From Pseudomonadota bacterium (GTDB taxonomy: Bacteria > Pseudomonadota > Alphaproteobacteria > Caulobacterales > Aquidulcibacteraceae): DNA of 9,844 nt. Both the position numbers and the translations under genes were made by a program. The notes below the pieces were generated by a model. That model made no database searches and was not told where the DNA came from. It worked only from the letters and a program-made list of their open reading frames with translations. The stretch covers positions 1 to 9,844 of the forward strand of contig JAEYPY010000069.1 in assembly GCA_023410295.1 (NCBI GenBank), in the 5' to 3' direction. Positions 1 through 6,606 of the stretch are shown here, one piece after another (position 1 is the stretch's first letter; each line of letters begins with the position of its first letter).

Positions 1-111
1 CAACCGACGCGCACCGAGCCCGCGGCGCCCGCGCCCGAAACCCCGCCGCCGCAACCGCAGCCGCAACCTCAAGCGGAGGCGCCAGCGCAAGCCGCACAGG
101 GTGATGAATGA
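1..111 (+). CDS. mreC: C-terminal end of rod shape-determining protein MreC (partial)
   Basis: Only the last 36 codons and the TGA stop (109-111) are present. They encode a low-complexity tail made almost entirely of Pro, Gln, Ala and Glu, ending in Gln-Gly-Asp-Glu. No MreC domain is visible, so the identity is inferred from position: the frame overlaps mreD by four bases (ATGA at 108-111), and mreC is the usual gene directly before mreD. A disordered Pro/Gln-rich tail after the periplasmic beta domain is common in alphaproteobacterial MreC. MreC is a bitopic inner-membrane protein that activates the PBP2-RodA pair in the elongasome. Another protein with a proline-rich end cannot be excluded from this fragment alone. 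Confidence 0.72.
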   Translation, partial: QPTRTEPAAPAPETPPPQPQPQPQAEAPAQAAQGDE

Positions 112-626
112 ACCCGCTGCGCGCGCTCTCTCGCGGTCAGCTGCGCGCGCTGGGCTTTGCGCTCGCCATCGCCAGCGTGATCTTGCCGGCGCTGCCGTTC
201 GGCCCGCTGTTCGCGCAACCGCCGTTGCCGTTGGCGGTGCTGTGGGCCGCCTATGGCTGGGCAGCTGAAGATGAAAGCGGCTGGCGCGCGCCGGTGACGC
301 TGACGCTGCTCGGGCTCTTGCACGATCAGCTCGCCGGCGGACCATACGGGCTCTTTGCCGTGCTTTATCTCTCGGCGTTCCTCATTGGCCGCATCGCCGC
401 TGTCGCCATGTCGGCGCCGAACCTGGTTTCGCTGTGGGGCGGTTTCATCGTCACCGCACTCATAACCGTCGGCGTTGCCTATGTGGTTGCACCGCTCGGC
501 CTGGGCGACAACGTTTCCGTTGCGCCTTATGCTGAAGCGGCGGTGATCACGGCCATTCTCTTTCCGCTGGTGCGCCCGCTTTACATGAGCGCATCCGCCA
601 ACCTTCGCTCGGGGCAACGCCGATGA
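108..626 (+). CDS. mreD: Rod shape-determining membrane protein MreD
   Basis: This 172-residue protein is very hydrophobic, with about five predicted membrane segments (roughly residues 14-32, 38-52, 62-75, 80-103 and 108-130, with a further hydrophobic stretch near 140-156). The family hallmark is the GLLHDQLAGGPYGLF stretch around residues 69-83, matching the MreD pattern of Gly, Asp and a Gly-x-x-x-Gly-like turn inside a membrane helix. The length fits MreD (about 160-180 residues). The ATG at 108 overlaps the upstream stop in an ATGA, and the gene ends in another ATGA with mrdA, which implies translational coupling. MreD is an integral inner-membrane part of the MreBCD elongation complex. 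The sequence is diverse across the family, so the operon position carries much of the weight, but the motif and topology agree. Confidence 0.93.
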   Translation: MNPLRALSRGQLRALGFALAIASVILPALPFGPLFAQPPLPLAVLWAAYGWAAEDESGWRAPVTLTLLGLLHDQLAGGPYGLFAVLYLSAFLIGRIAAVAMSAPNLVSLWGGFIVTALITVGVAYVVAPLGLGDNVSVAPYAEAAVITAILFPLVRPLYMSASANLRSGQRR

Positions 627-2596
627 AGGGCAAACGCGTAGGCTCCACGCTCCCCAAGCGCGACGCGAACGTGATCTTCTCGCGCCGCGCGGCGCTTTTG
701 TCGTTCGTCGGCGTCGGCGTGCTGGGCACGATCCTCGTCCGCATGGGTCAGCTGCAGGCGACGAACCTGATCAGCCAGGAATACAGCGACGCGGCCGATG
801 AAAACCGCTTCGACACGCGCATCATCCCGCCGCCGCGCGGGGTCATCTATGATCGCTTCGGCACTATCCTCGCCCAGACCAGCAAGGATTATCAGGTCTC
901 TGTCGTGCAGAACGACGTCGAGAACATGGAAGAGGTGGTCGGCAAGGTCGCGCTGATCTTGGGTCACGACGCCGAATGGGCGCGCCGCGCCATCATCCGC
1001 GTGCGCGGAGGTTCGCGCTATGAGCCGCAGCCGCTGAAGGAAGGGCTGACCTGGGAAGAGTTCAACGCCATCAATGTGCGCTTGCCGGAGCTGCGCGGCA
1101 TCGTCGCCACGTCGGCGGATGTGCGCGCCTATCCCTATGACGTCGTCTATGCGCACCCGATCGGCTACGTGCAAAAGCCGACGCAGCGCGACATCGACCG
1201 CGCGCTTGAGAATCCCGAAGAGGGCGAGAGCCGCGCGATGTATTTGCGCAATCCGCACGTGCGCGTCGGCAAGGCCGGGCTCGAAGCCTCGATGGAGCCG
1301 GCGCTGCACGGGCGCGCCGGCTATCGCAAGGTCATTGTCAACGCGCGCGGCGTAGAGCAGGGCGAGGACGAAAGCGAACGGCGCGAACCGCAGCGCGGCT
1401 CTGGCCTGGTGCTGACGCTCGATCATGAGCTGCAGCGCACCGCCATGCAGAATTTCGGCGAGCAATCTGGCTCGGCCGTCGTCATGGATATCCATAACGG
1501 CGACTTGCTGGTGATGGCCTCGGCGCCGGGCTTCGATCCCAATCTCTTCGTCAACGGTATCGGCCAGCGCGATTTCGACGCTTACAATCTCAACGAAAAG
1601 AAGCCGCTCTACCATAAGGCCGTTACCGGCGTTTATCCGCCGGGCTCCACCTTCAAAATGATCGTCGGCATCGCCGCCAAGCAGGCTGGGCTTGAAGATG
1701 GCTGGCGCGCTAGCTGTGGCGGCGGTTTCTATTATGGCGGCCGTACTTGGCACTGCTGGAGCCGTCACGGCAGCGTCGATCTGCACGGCGCCATCAAGCA
1801 CTCGTGCGACGTCTACTTCTACCAAGCCGCGCTCCGCGCCGGACCCGAACGCATCGCCGCGGTGGCGCGCCAGTTCGGCCTTGGCCAGCACTTCGACATC
1901 AACGTCCCGAACATCCGCGACGGCCTTATCCCCGATCCAACCTGGTGGCGCGAGAACCGCAACGAAGGTTGGACCGGCGGTCTCACCGTCAATTACGGCA
2001 TCGGCCAAGGCGCTATGGGCGTGACGCCATTGCAGCTCGCGGTGATGGCTGCGCGTCTCGGCAACAACGGCTACGCAGTCAATCCGCGTCTGGTGCGCGA
2101 AGCCCCGGGCATTGGTGAGCCGCCCCGAGCGCCGCACATGAGCGGCATTGAATCGGAACATCTCGCCCGCGTGCGCGACGGCATGTACGCGGTCTGTAAC
2201 GAGCCCGGCGGAACGGCCAACAGCGCCGGCCGGCTTGAACTCGTGCGCCATCCAGAAACCGGCGCGGCCACGCCGGTCTCACCGGAGACGCGCGGCTGGC
2301 AGCCGGTGCAGATCGCCGGCAAGACCGGCACCGCCCAGGTGCGCGCGCTCGGCGGCAACCGCGGCCGGCACTATTCCACCATCGAGTGGAAGTACCGCGA
2401 CCATGCGCTGTTCTGCTGCTTCGGCCCTTGGCACGAGCCGCGTTACGCCTGTGGCGTCATTGTCGAGCATGGGGGCGCGGGCTCTGGTGTGGCCGGTCCG
2501 ATCGCGCGCGAGATCATGAAGGCGACGCTGCTGCGCGATCCTTCGCGCCGTACGCCGGCGAATCTTGCGCAACTTGAAGGCGGGCGCACCGCATGA
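623..2596 (+). CDS. mrdA: Penicillin-binding protein 2, elongation-specific transpeptidase
   Basis: This 657-residue class B penicillin-binding protein cross-links peptidoglycan during cell elongation. A short cytoplasmic N-terminus with basic residues is followed by one membrane anchor (about residues 22-41). Next comes the PBP dimerisation region with the conserved stretch IIPPPRGVIYDRFG (67-80), then the transpeptidase domain from about residue 280. Active-site motifs are all present: S-T-F-K with nucleophile Ser342 and Lys345; S-C-D at 394-396, the Asp variant of SxN seen in PBP2 proteins; and K-T-G at 567-569. Length matches the family (about 600-660). It starts in a 4-base overlap with mreD and ends in one with rodA, its glycosyltransferase partner, which separates it from the septal homologue FtsI. 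The periplasmic domain has seven cysteines (365, 378, 395, 525, 598, 599, 610), more than I would expect. Confidence 0.97.
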   Translation: MKGKRVGSTLPKRDANVIFSRRAALLSFVGVGVLGTILVRMGQLQATNLISQEYSDAADENRFDTRIIPPPRGVIYDRFGTILAQTSKDYQVSVVQNDVENMEEVVGKVALILGHDAEWARRAIIRVRGGSRYEPQPLKEGLTWEEFNAINVRLPELRGIVATSADVRAYPYDVVYAHPIGYVQKPTQRDIDRALENPEEGESRAMYLRNPHVRVGKAGLEASMEPALHGRAGYRKVIVNARGVEQGEDESERREPQRGSGLVLTLDHELQRTAMQNFGEQSGSAVVMDIHNGDLLVMASAPGFDPNLFVNGIGQRDFDAYNLNEKKPLYHKAVTGVYPPGSTFKMIVGIAAKQAGLEDGWRASCGGGFYYGGRTWHCWSRHGSVDLHGAIKHSCDVYFYQAALRAGPERIAAVARQFGLGQHFDINVPNIRDGLIPDPTWWRENRNEGWTGGLTVNYGIGQGAMGVTPLQLAVMAARLGNNGYAVNPRLVREAPGIGEPPRAPHMSGIESEHLARVRDGMYAVCNEPGGTANSAGRLELVRHPETGAATPVSPETRGWQPVQIAGKTGTAQVRALGGNRGRHYSTIEWKYRDHALFCCFGPWHEPRYACGVIVEHGGAGSGVAGPIAREIMKATLLRDPSRRTPANLAQLEGGRTA

Positions 2597-3735
2597 CCAT
2601 CGCCGCCTCCCAAGCCCCGCGCACCGTGTTCGACCGTTTCGCCAAACTCAATTGGCCGATCATCACTGTTATTTGCGCGCTCGCCTTCGTAGGCGTGCTG
2701 ATGCACTTCTCGGTTTCCTCCGGCGCCTGGACGGACATGCCGCTGACGCACGGCATCCGCTTCGCGGTGATGATGGTGATCGTCATCGCCGCCGCGCTCG
2801 TGCTCGATGCGCGCTTCTGGCTCGCGATCGCTTATCCGCTTTACGGGATCGCTTTGCTTTTGCTTGTCGCGGTCGAACTTGTCGGCGCCACGCGCATGGG
2901 CGCGCAGCGCTGGCTCGATCTTGGGCCGCTCTCGCTGCAGCCCTCCGAGATCATGAAAATTGGCATCGTGTTGGCGCTTGCGCGCTATTACCATCAGCTC
3001 GATGCGCGCCGCACCGGCACCGTGCTCTGGATCGTGCCGCCGTTCCTGATGATCGTTGCGCCTGTCGCGCTCGTCATGCACCAGCCTGACCTTGGCACCG
3101 CCATGCTGATCTTGATGGCGGGCGTCGTGGTCATGTTTTTGGGCGGGTTGCTTTGGCGCATCATTGCTGCGGGCGCGATTGTGGCGGTCGGCGGCGCCAT
3201 CTTCGCCTACACCAGCGTGCTGCACGACTATCAGCGCGAACGCGTCAATGTCTTCCTCGGCATCACCGACGATCCGTTAGGCGCCGGCTATCACGTGCTG
3301 CAGTCAAAGATCGCCATCGGCTCGGCCGGTCTCTTCGGCCGCGGCTATCTGCAAGGCACGCAAAGCCAGCTCGACTTCCTGCCCGAAAAGCACACCGACT
3401 TCATCTTCACCATGATCGTCGAAGAGTTCGGTCTCCTGGGCGGCGCGCTCGTGCTCGGCCTTTTCGGCGCGCTCATGGGTCTCACCATGCAGGTCGCGCT
3501 GCGCGCGCGCTCCATGTTCGGCAAGCTCGCCGCCGCAGGCGTCGCCGCGACGCTGGCGTGCTACGTCTTCATCAACACGGCGATGGTGATCGGGCTTGTG
3601 CCGGTCGTCGGCATCCCGCTGCCGATGATCTCCTTCGGGGGCACCGCCATGTTCACGCTGCTCGCCTGCTACGCCATCGTCCTCTCGATCGATCTCCACC
3701 GCGACCAGCACGGCGCGAGAGGGTGGTTGTGGTAG
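2593..3735 (+). CDS. rodA: RodA, SEDS-family peptidoglycan glycosyltransferase
   Basis: This 380-residue polytopic protein has about ten membrane segments and belongs to the SEDS (FtsW/RodA/SpoVE) family, which polymerises lipid II into glycan strands. Recognisable blocks are RMGAQRWLDLGPLSLQPSEI (101-120), HQPDLGTA (163-170), the large periplasmic-loop motif with PEKHTDFIF (264-272) carrying the conserved Asp269 region thought to be catalytic, and the C-terminal GIPLPMISFGGTAM block (340-353). Length is typical of RodA (370-400). The start ATG at 2593 overlaps the mrdA stop, so the PBP2-RodA pair is co-translated. Pairing with PBP2 rather than a septal protein argues for RodA over FtsW. A hairpin begins six bases after the TAG stop (3733-3735), so the cell-shape operon probably ends here. 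Confidence 0.97.
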   Translation: MTIAASQAPRTVFDRFAKLNWPIITVICALAFVGVLMHFSVSSGAWTDMPLTHGIRFAVMMVIVIAAALVLDARFWLAIAYPLYGIALLLLVAVELVGATRMGAQRWLDLGPLSLQPSEIMKIGIVLALARYYHQLDARRTGTVLWIVPPFLMIVAPVALVMHQPDLGTAMLILMAGVVVMFLGGLLWRIIAAGAIVAVGGAIFAYTSVLHDYQRERVNVFLGITDDPLGAGYHVLQSKIAIGSAGLFGRGYLQGTQSQLDFLPEKHTDFIFTMIVEEFGLLGGALVLGLFGALMGLTMQVALRARSMFGKLAAAGVAATLACYVFINTAMVIGLVPVVGIPLPMISFGGTAMFTLLACYAIVLSIDLHRDQHGARGWLW

Positions 3736-3738
3736 GCA

Positions 3739-3786
3739 TTCCCCTCGCCCCGCAACGCGGGGGAGGGGTCAGGGGAGGGGGACAGT
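3739..3786 (+). repeat. Palindromic REP-like repeat, left copy (A)
   Basis: This 48-base GC-rich element lies just after the rodA stop. Its core is a hairpin: CCCCTC (3741-3746), bulged G (3747), CCCCGC (3748-3753), loop AAC (3754-3756), GCGGGG (3757-3762), GAGGGG (3763-3768). A G-rich tail running to GACAGT follows (3781-3786). By hand alignment it matches the reverse complement of 4174-4221 at 40 of 48 positions. The stop of the DUF559 pseudogene (3769-3771, minus strand) falls inside it. Such intergenic palindromes are common in alphaproteobacterial genomes; whether this one is mobile is an inference. Confidence 0.85.
3741..3768 (+). terminator. Strong hairpin after rodA, possible 3' end of the cell-shape operon
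   Basis: A 12-base-pair, almost all G-C stem with one bulged base and a three-base loop starts six bases past the rodA stop. It has no downstream T tract (a G-rich stretch follows), so it is not a classical intrinsic terminator. It could stabilise the mRNA 3' end or help termination, as REP palindromes do elsewhere. Confidence 0.35.
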
Positions 3787-4175
3787 ATCCATCCGCCGAA
3801 GCGCCCCCGGCACGAACTTGTTCGCCAGCACAAGCTCCCCCACGCGTGTGATCCAAGCCAAAACATGCTCAGTCCCTTCGCGTACGACACGTTCCTTCAC
3901 GCGGACAACCAGGAAGCCTTCGCCCTCTAGTCTTTCGGTTCGCTGTGCGTCGAAGACCTTTTGCTCTTCGTCATCGTGAACCGGACCGTCGACTTCGACG
4001 ATGAGCTTGGGGTTGTGGCACAGAAAATCGGCGACGAAACCGCAGACGGGAGATTGTCGTCGAAAGCCCCAGCCATTGAGCTGGTTTCGTCGCAGGGCTC
4101 CCACAGGATTCGTTCGGCGCTGCTCTGCGTTTGGCGCAAGCGTCTTGCGCGTTCGACCTCAGGAGGATGTTTCAC
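3769..4175 (-). pseudogene. Frameshifted DUF559 (Vsr-like endonuclease-fold) gene
   Basis: Two overlapping minus-strand frames together make one DUF559 protein of about 135 residues. The first, from a GTG at 4175-4173, gives MKHPPEVERARRLRQ...ERILWE, the usual N-terminus. The second, from about 4098, gives LRRNQLNGWGFRRQSP, then FVADFLC, KLIVEVDGPVHD and LVVRVKE, the family core, where Asp and Glu of the ADF and EVDG stretches fit a PD-(D/E)XK-like nuclease site. The join needs a -1 shift at Trp-Glu, exactly where the family reads W-E-A-L-R, so one base was lost at or beside 4098. Without it, the first frame ends after 82 residues (stop at 3927). DUF559 resembles very-short-patch-repair endonucleases, but its role is unproven. 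The gene starts and ends inside two inverted palindromic repeats. A sequencing error is a live alternative to true decay. Confidence 0.85.
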
Positions 4176-4221
4176 TGTCCCCCTCCCTCAATCCCTCCCC
4201 CGCTTCGCGGGGCGAGGGAAG
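4174..4221 (-). repeat. Palindromic REP-like repeat, right copy (B, inverted)
   Basis: This is the inverted partner of 3739-3786, matching it at 40 of 48 positions by eye, including the inner GGGGGACAGT end. It folds the same way: CCCTC (4193-4197), CCCCGC (4198-4203), loop TTC (4204-4206), GCGGGG (4207-4212), bulged C (4213), GAGGG (4214-4218). Two of the three loop bases differ between the copies while the stem is kept, which suggests the structure matters. The outer end lies directly against the pip stop (4222-4224), and the GTG start of the DUF559 gene overlaps the inner end. On the minus strand the hairpin could also serve as the 3' end of the pip transcript. Confidence 0.85.
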
Positions 4222-5202
4222 TTACCAAGCAGCTCTCTCCGCCATCCAATCGGTCGCGCGCACCAGAGAGTCGATAATCCCCGGCTCGAGCGAGCTGTGC
4301 CCCGCATCGTGGACAATCTCGAGCTCCGCTTCCGGCCAGGCCTGTTTCAGATCCCAGGCGCTCTTCATCGGCGTGCACATGTCGTAGCGGCCTTGGGCGA
4401 TGCGGCAGGGGATGTGACGGAGCCGCGGCGCCTGTTCGAGCAGCCAGCCGTCGCGCTCGAAGAAGCCGCCATTGACGAAGTAATGGCTTTCGATCCGCGC
4501 GAAAGCTTCGACGAAGCGGTCCTCGTTGAACCGCGCCGGCAATGCGTTGGGGCCGGCGATCGATATGGTTTCGCCTTCCCAGCGCGCCCACGCCCGCGCC
4601 GCGCGCAGCCGCGTCTCCCATTCCGGCGACGTGAGGCGGCGGTGAAACGCACCGACAAGATCGCCGCGCTCGTCTTCTGGAATGGCGCTCACATAGCGCG
4701 CGAATGCGTCCGGATAAACGTGGCTCGCGCCTTCCTGGTAGAACCAGTCGATCTCGCTCTTGCGCAGCAGGAAGATGCCGCGCAGCACCAGGCCCGCCAC
4801 GCGCTCGGGATGCTTGGCCGCATACGCAAGCGCCAGCGTCGAGCCCCACGAGCCGCCAAACACCAGCCACTTGTCGATGCCGAGCTTCTCGCGCACACGC
4901 TCGATGTCGGCGACGAGATCCCAGGTCGTGTTCTGACGGAGCTCCGCGTGCGGCATCGAGCGCCCGCAGCCGCGCTGGTCCATCATGACGATGCGATAGC
5001 GCTGCGGGTCGAAAAAGCGGCGCATCTCCGGCGACAGCCCCCCGCCGGGCCCGCCATGCAGCGCCACGACCGGGCGTCCGCGCATGTTCCCGCTCTGCTC
5101 GACATAAATCGTGTGCAGATCGGAGACCTTGAGCATCTCCGTCTGTGCAGCTTCGATCGCGGGGTAAAGGTCGCGGCGGGGCGGGGGCGTCTGTCCGTAC
5201 AT
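4222..5202 (-). CDS. pip: Proline iminopeptidase (alpha/beta hydrolase, peptidase family S33)
   Basis: This 326-residue cytoplasmic enzyme removes N-terminal proline from peptides. The alpha/beta-hydrolase signature is complete: oxyanion motif HGGPGGG (49-55), MDQRGCGRS (74-82), nucleophile elbow GGSWGS with Ser118, then GRYDMCTP with catalytic Asp274 and DAGHSSLEPG with catalytic His302. The N-terminal block (YPAIEAAQTEML...LHTIYVEQSGN) and the length (about 310-330) fit bacterial Pip well. The ATG at 5202-5200 is chosen because an AAGG ribosome-binding sequence lies a few bases upstream and the protein then begins like known family members. It is transcribed convergently to rodA and divergently from the MFS gene, so it appears to be a single-gene unit. 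No signal peptide is seen. No sign of damage. Confidence 0.95.
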   Translation of the reverse strand: MYGQTPPPRRDLYPAIEAAQTEMLKVSDLHTIYVEQSGNMRGRPVVALHGGPGGGLSPEMRRFFDPQRYRIVMMDQRGCGRSMPHAELRQNTTWDLVADIERVREKLGIDKWLVFGGSWGSTLALAYAAKHPERVAGLVLRGIFLLRKSEIDWFYQEGASHVYPDAFARYVSAIPEDERGDLVGAFHRRLTSPEWETRLRAARAWARWEGETISIAGPNALPARFNEDRFVEAFARIESHYFVNGGFFERDGWLLEQAPRLRHIPCRIAQGRYDMCTPMKSAWDLKQAWPEAELEIVHDAGHSSLEPGIIDSLVRATDWMAERAAW

Positions 5203-5289
5203 GCACCTTGGCTACGCGCGTGCGTCCCTTGGTGCAAGGCGCCGCGTCACCCCTCCCTTTAACCTGCGCCGAGTGCTAGGCGCTGATTT

Positions 5290-6492
5290 GTGGGCGCCTC
5301 TTCCGAAAACTCTTTCCTTGCTTCCCGCGCAGCGCGTGTGACGCTGGTGATGTCGTGCCTCTATACGGCGGCTGGCGTCACGCTCGTCTTCCTGCCGCGT
5401 TGGCTGGAAGTGGAGCGCCAGCTTACCGGCGCTGAGATCGGCGCGGTGCTCTCGCTCGCCCAACTCGCGCGGATCATCACTGGCCCGGCCATCGCCAACT
5501 GGGCCGATGGCGTCGCCGATCGCCGCACGCCACTGCGCGTGCTCTCGCTCTGCACCATCGCTGCGTACGCCGCCTTCTTCTTTCTGGCCTCCGGCTTCTG
5601 GCAGCTTTTGTTCGTCGGCTTTGTGGCGCTCTCGCTTTCCGCCGCGATGACGCCGTTGATCGAAGCCGCCACGCTGCGCGCAACCGCCGATGGCAAACTC
5701 TCTTATGGTGTCGCCCGCAGCATCGGCTCGATCGCCTTCATCATCGCCAACATTGCCGGCGGCTTACTGGTGGCGCGGTTTGGCGTCGGCGCCGCGGTCG
5801 TTTGGATTTTGCTTTCGCTCGTCAGCGTTGCTGCATCTTCGTGGCTGGCGATGCAGCCCGATCCGCCGCCGGCGCACGTCAGCGCCACTGGCGTCGGCAA
5901 GAACCGCATCCAGCTTCTGCTCAGCTCGCGCCGCTTCGTGGTGATGATCCTCGCCTGCGGTCTCATCCAAAGCGCGCACGCTTTCTATTACGGCTTCTCG
6001 ACGCTGGTTTGGCGCGGGCAGGGCATTCCCGCAGACGTCGTCGGTTTGCTCTGGGCGTTCGGCGTCGTCGCTGAAGTCATCTTCCTCTGGTGCTTGCCGC
6101 TGATCGAGCGGCGCTTTGCGCCGGAAGCCCTGATCATTGCCGGCGCCGCCGGGGCGGTCATTCGCTGGAGCATCATGGGCTTTGCGCCAGTGGGCTGGAT
6201 TCTCTGGCCGCTCCAGGCGCTACACGTCTTGAGCTTTGCCGCCGCGCATATCGGCGCGATGCGGCTCATTTTCCGCGAAGCGCCGGAAACTTCCGCCGCG
6301 ACAGCGCAGACGCTTTATTCGGGTATGTCCGCCGGTCTCCTCATGGGGCTGGCGACGCTTGGCTCCGGCGCGCTCTACGATGCGGTCGGCGCGCAGGGCT
6401 ATTGGGCCATGGCGCTGCTCGCGGCGGGGGGTGGAATCCTTGCGCTAGTCTTACTGACGCCCGCGCCGCGCACCCCCGCAACACCGCGTTAA
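5290..6492 (+). CDS. MFS transporter, HcaT/LacY-like (MFS_1-like) type
   Basis: This 400-residue major facilitator protein has about twelve hydrophobic segments in two halves split by a polar loop near residues 191-207. The block LSYGVARSIGSIAFIIAN (137-154), with Tyr-Gly-x-x-Arg-x-x-Gly-Ser, and the early P-R-W-L-E stretch (36-40) resemble the phenylpropionate transporter (HcaT) and nucleoside:proton symporter group. The first-half loop GPAIANWADGVADRR (65-79) matches the MFS loop 2-3 pattern. Substrate cannot be assigned. The GTG at 5290 is preferred because the next Met (residue 21) would remove the first membrane helix; only a weak AGG precedes it by nine bases. It is divergent from pip over 87 bases and separated from the Mla operon by 114 bases, so it probably forms its own unit. 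Confidence 0.88.
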   Translation: MGASSENSFLASRAARVTLVMSCLYTAAGVTLVFLPRWLEVERQLTGAEIGAVLSLAQLARIITGPAIANWADGVADRRTPLRVLSLCTIAAYAAFFFLASGFWQLLFVGFVALSLSAAMTPLIEAATLRATADGKLSYGVARSIGSIAFIIANIAGGLLVARFGVGAAVVWILLSLVSVAASSWLAMQPDPPPAHVSATGVGKNRIQLLLSSRRFVVMILACGLIQSAHAFYYGFSTLVWRGQGIPADVVGLLWAFGVVAEVIFLWCLPLIERRFAPEALIIAGAAGAVIRWSIMGFAPVGWILWPLQALHVLSFAAAHIGAMRLIFREAPETSAATAQTLYSGMSAGLLMGLATLGSGALYDAVGAQGYWAMALLAAGGGILALVLLTPAPRTPATPR

Positions 6493-6542
6493 GATTTTCG
6501 CCTCTCGCGGGAACATCGCGCGGTGCGCGCGTTTGCGTTCTT

Positions 6543-6571
6543 TGCCTAATGTTTTCTGTTAGCGCTTTAAT
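6543..6571 (+). promoter_or_regulatory. Candidate sigma-70-type promoter for the Mla operon
   Basis: TTGCCT (6543-6548) and TTTAAT (6566-6571) are spaced by 17 bases, with four of six and five of six consensus matches. They lie in a locally AT-richer patch 36 bases before the permease start. An AAGGGG ribosome-binding sequence (6591-6596) follows. The window has no other promoter as clear. No experimental support; alphaproteobacterial promoters often depart from this consensus. Confidence 0.45.
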
Positions 6572-6606
6572 CTGGGCGGGCAGAATGCCTAAGGGGACGC
6601 GCTTTC

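Noticed and set aside
581..2251. A 556-codon open frame on the minus strand, opposite mrdA.
   Set aside because: It lies wholly antisense to a well-supported PBP2 gene, has no recognisable domain, and its His/Asp/Arg/Ala-rich composition is the usual shadow of GC-rich coding DNA.
4093..4104. Programmed -1 frameshifting in the DUF559 gene.
   Set aside because: No slippery heptamer of the X-XXY-YYZ kind is present at the join, and no reason is known for this family to use recoding. A base loss or sequencing error is simpler.
3961..5262. A 433-codon open frame on the plus strand over the DUF559 region and pip.
   Set aside because: It is antisense to the complete proline iminopeptidase and to the DUF559 core. 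Its protein is rich in Arg and Ala with no family features, so it is a shadow frame.
5249..5262. A third copy of the palindromic repeat, suggested by a CACCCCTCCCTTT stretch.
   Set aside because: Only a short pyrimidine run matches; the hairpin core and the GACAGT end are absent.
5203..5289. Promoters or an operator in the 87-base divergent gap between pip and the MFS gene.
   Set aside because: I looked on both strands and found no convincing -35/-10 pair or clear operator palindrome. A divergent promoter must exist here by layout, but the sequence does not show where.
6517..6529. A short hairpin CGCGC-GGT-GCGCG after the MFS gene as a terminator.
   Set aside because: The five-base stem of alternating C and G is expected often in such GC-rich DNA, and the following bases hold only short broken T runs.
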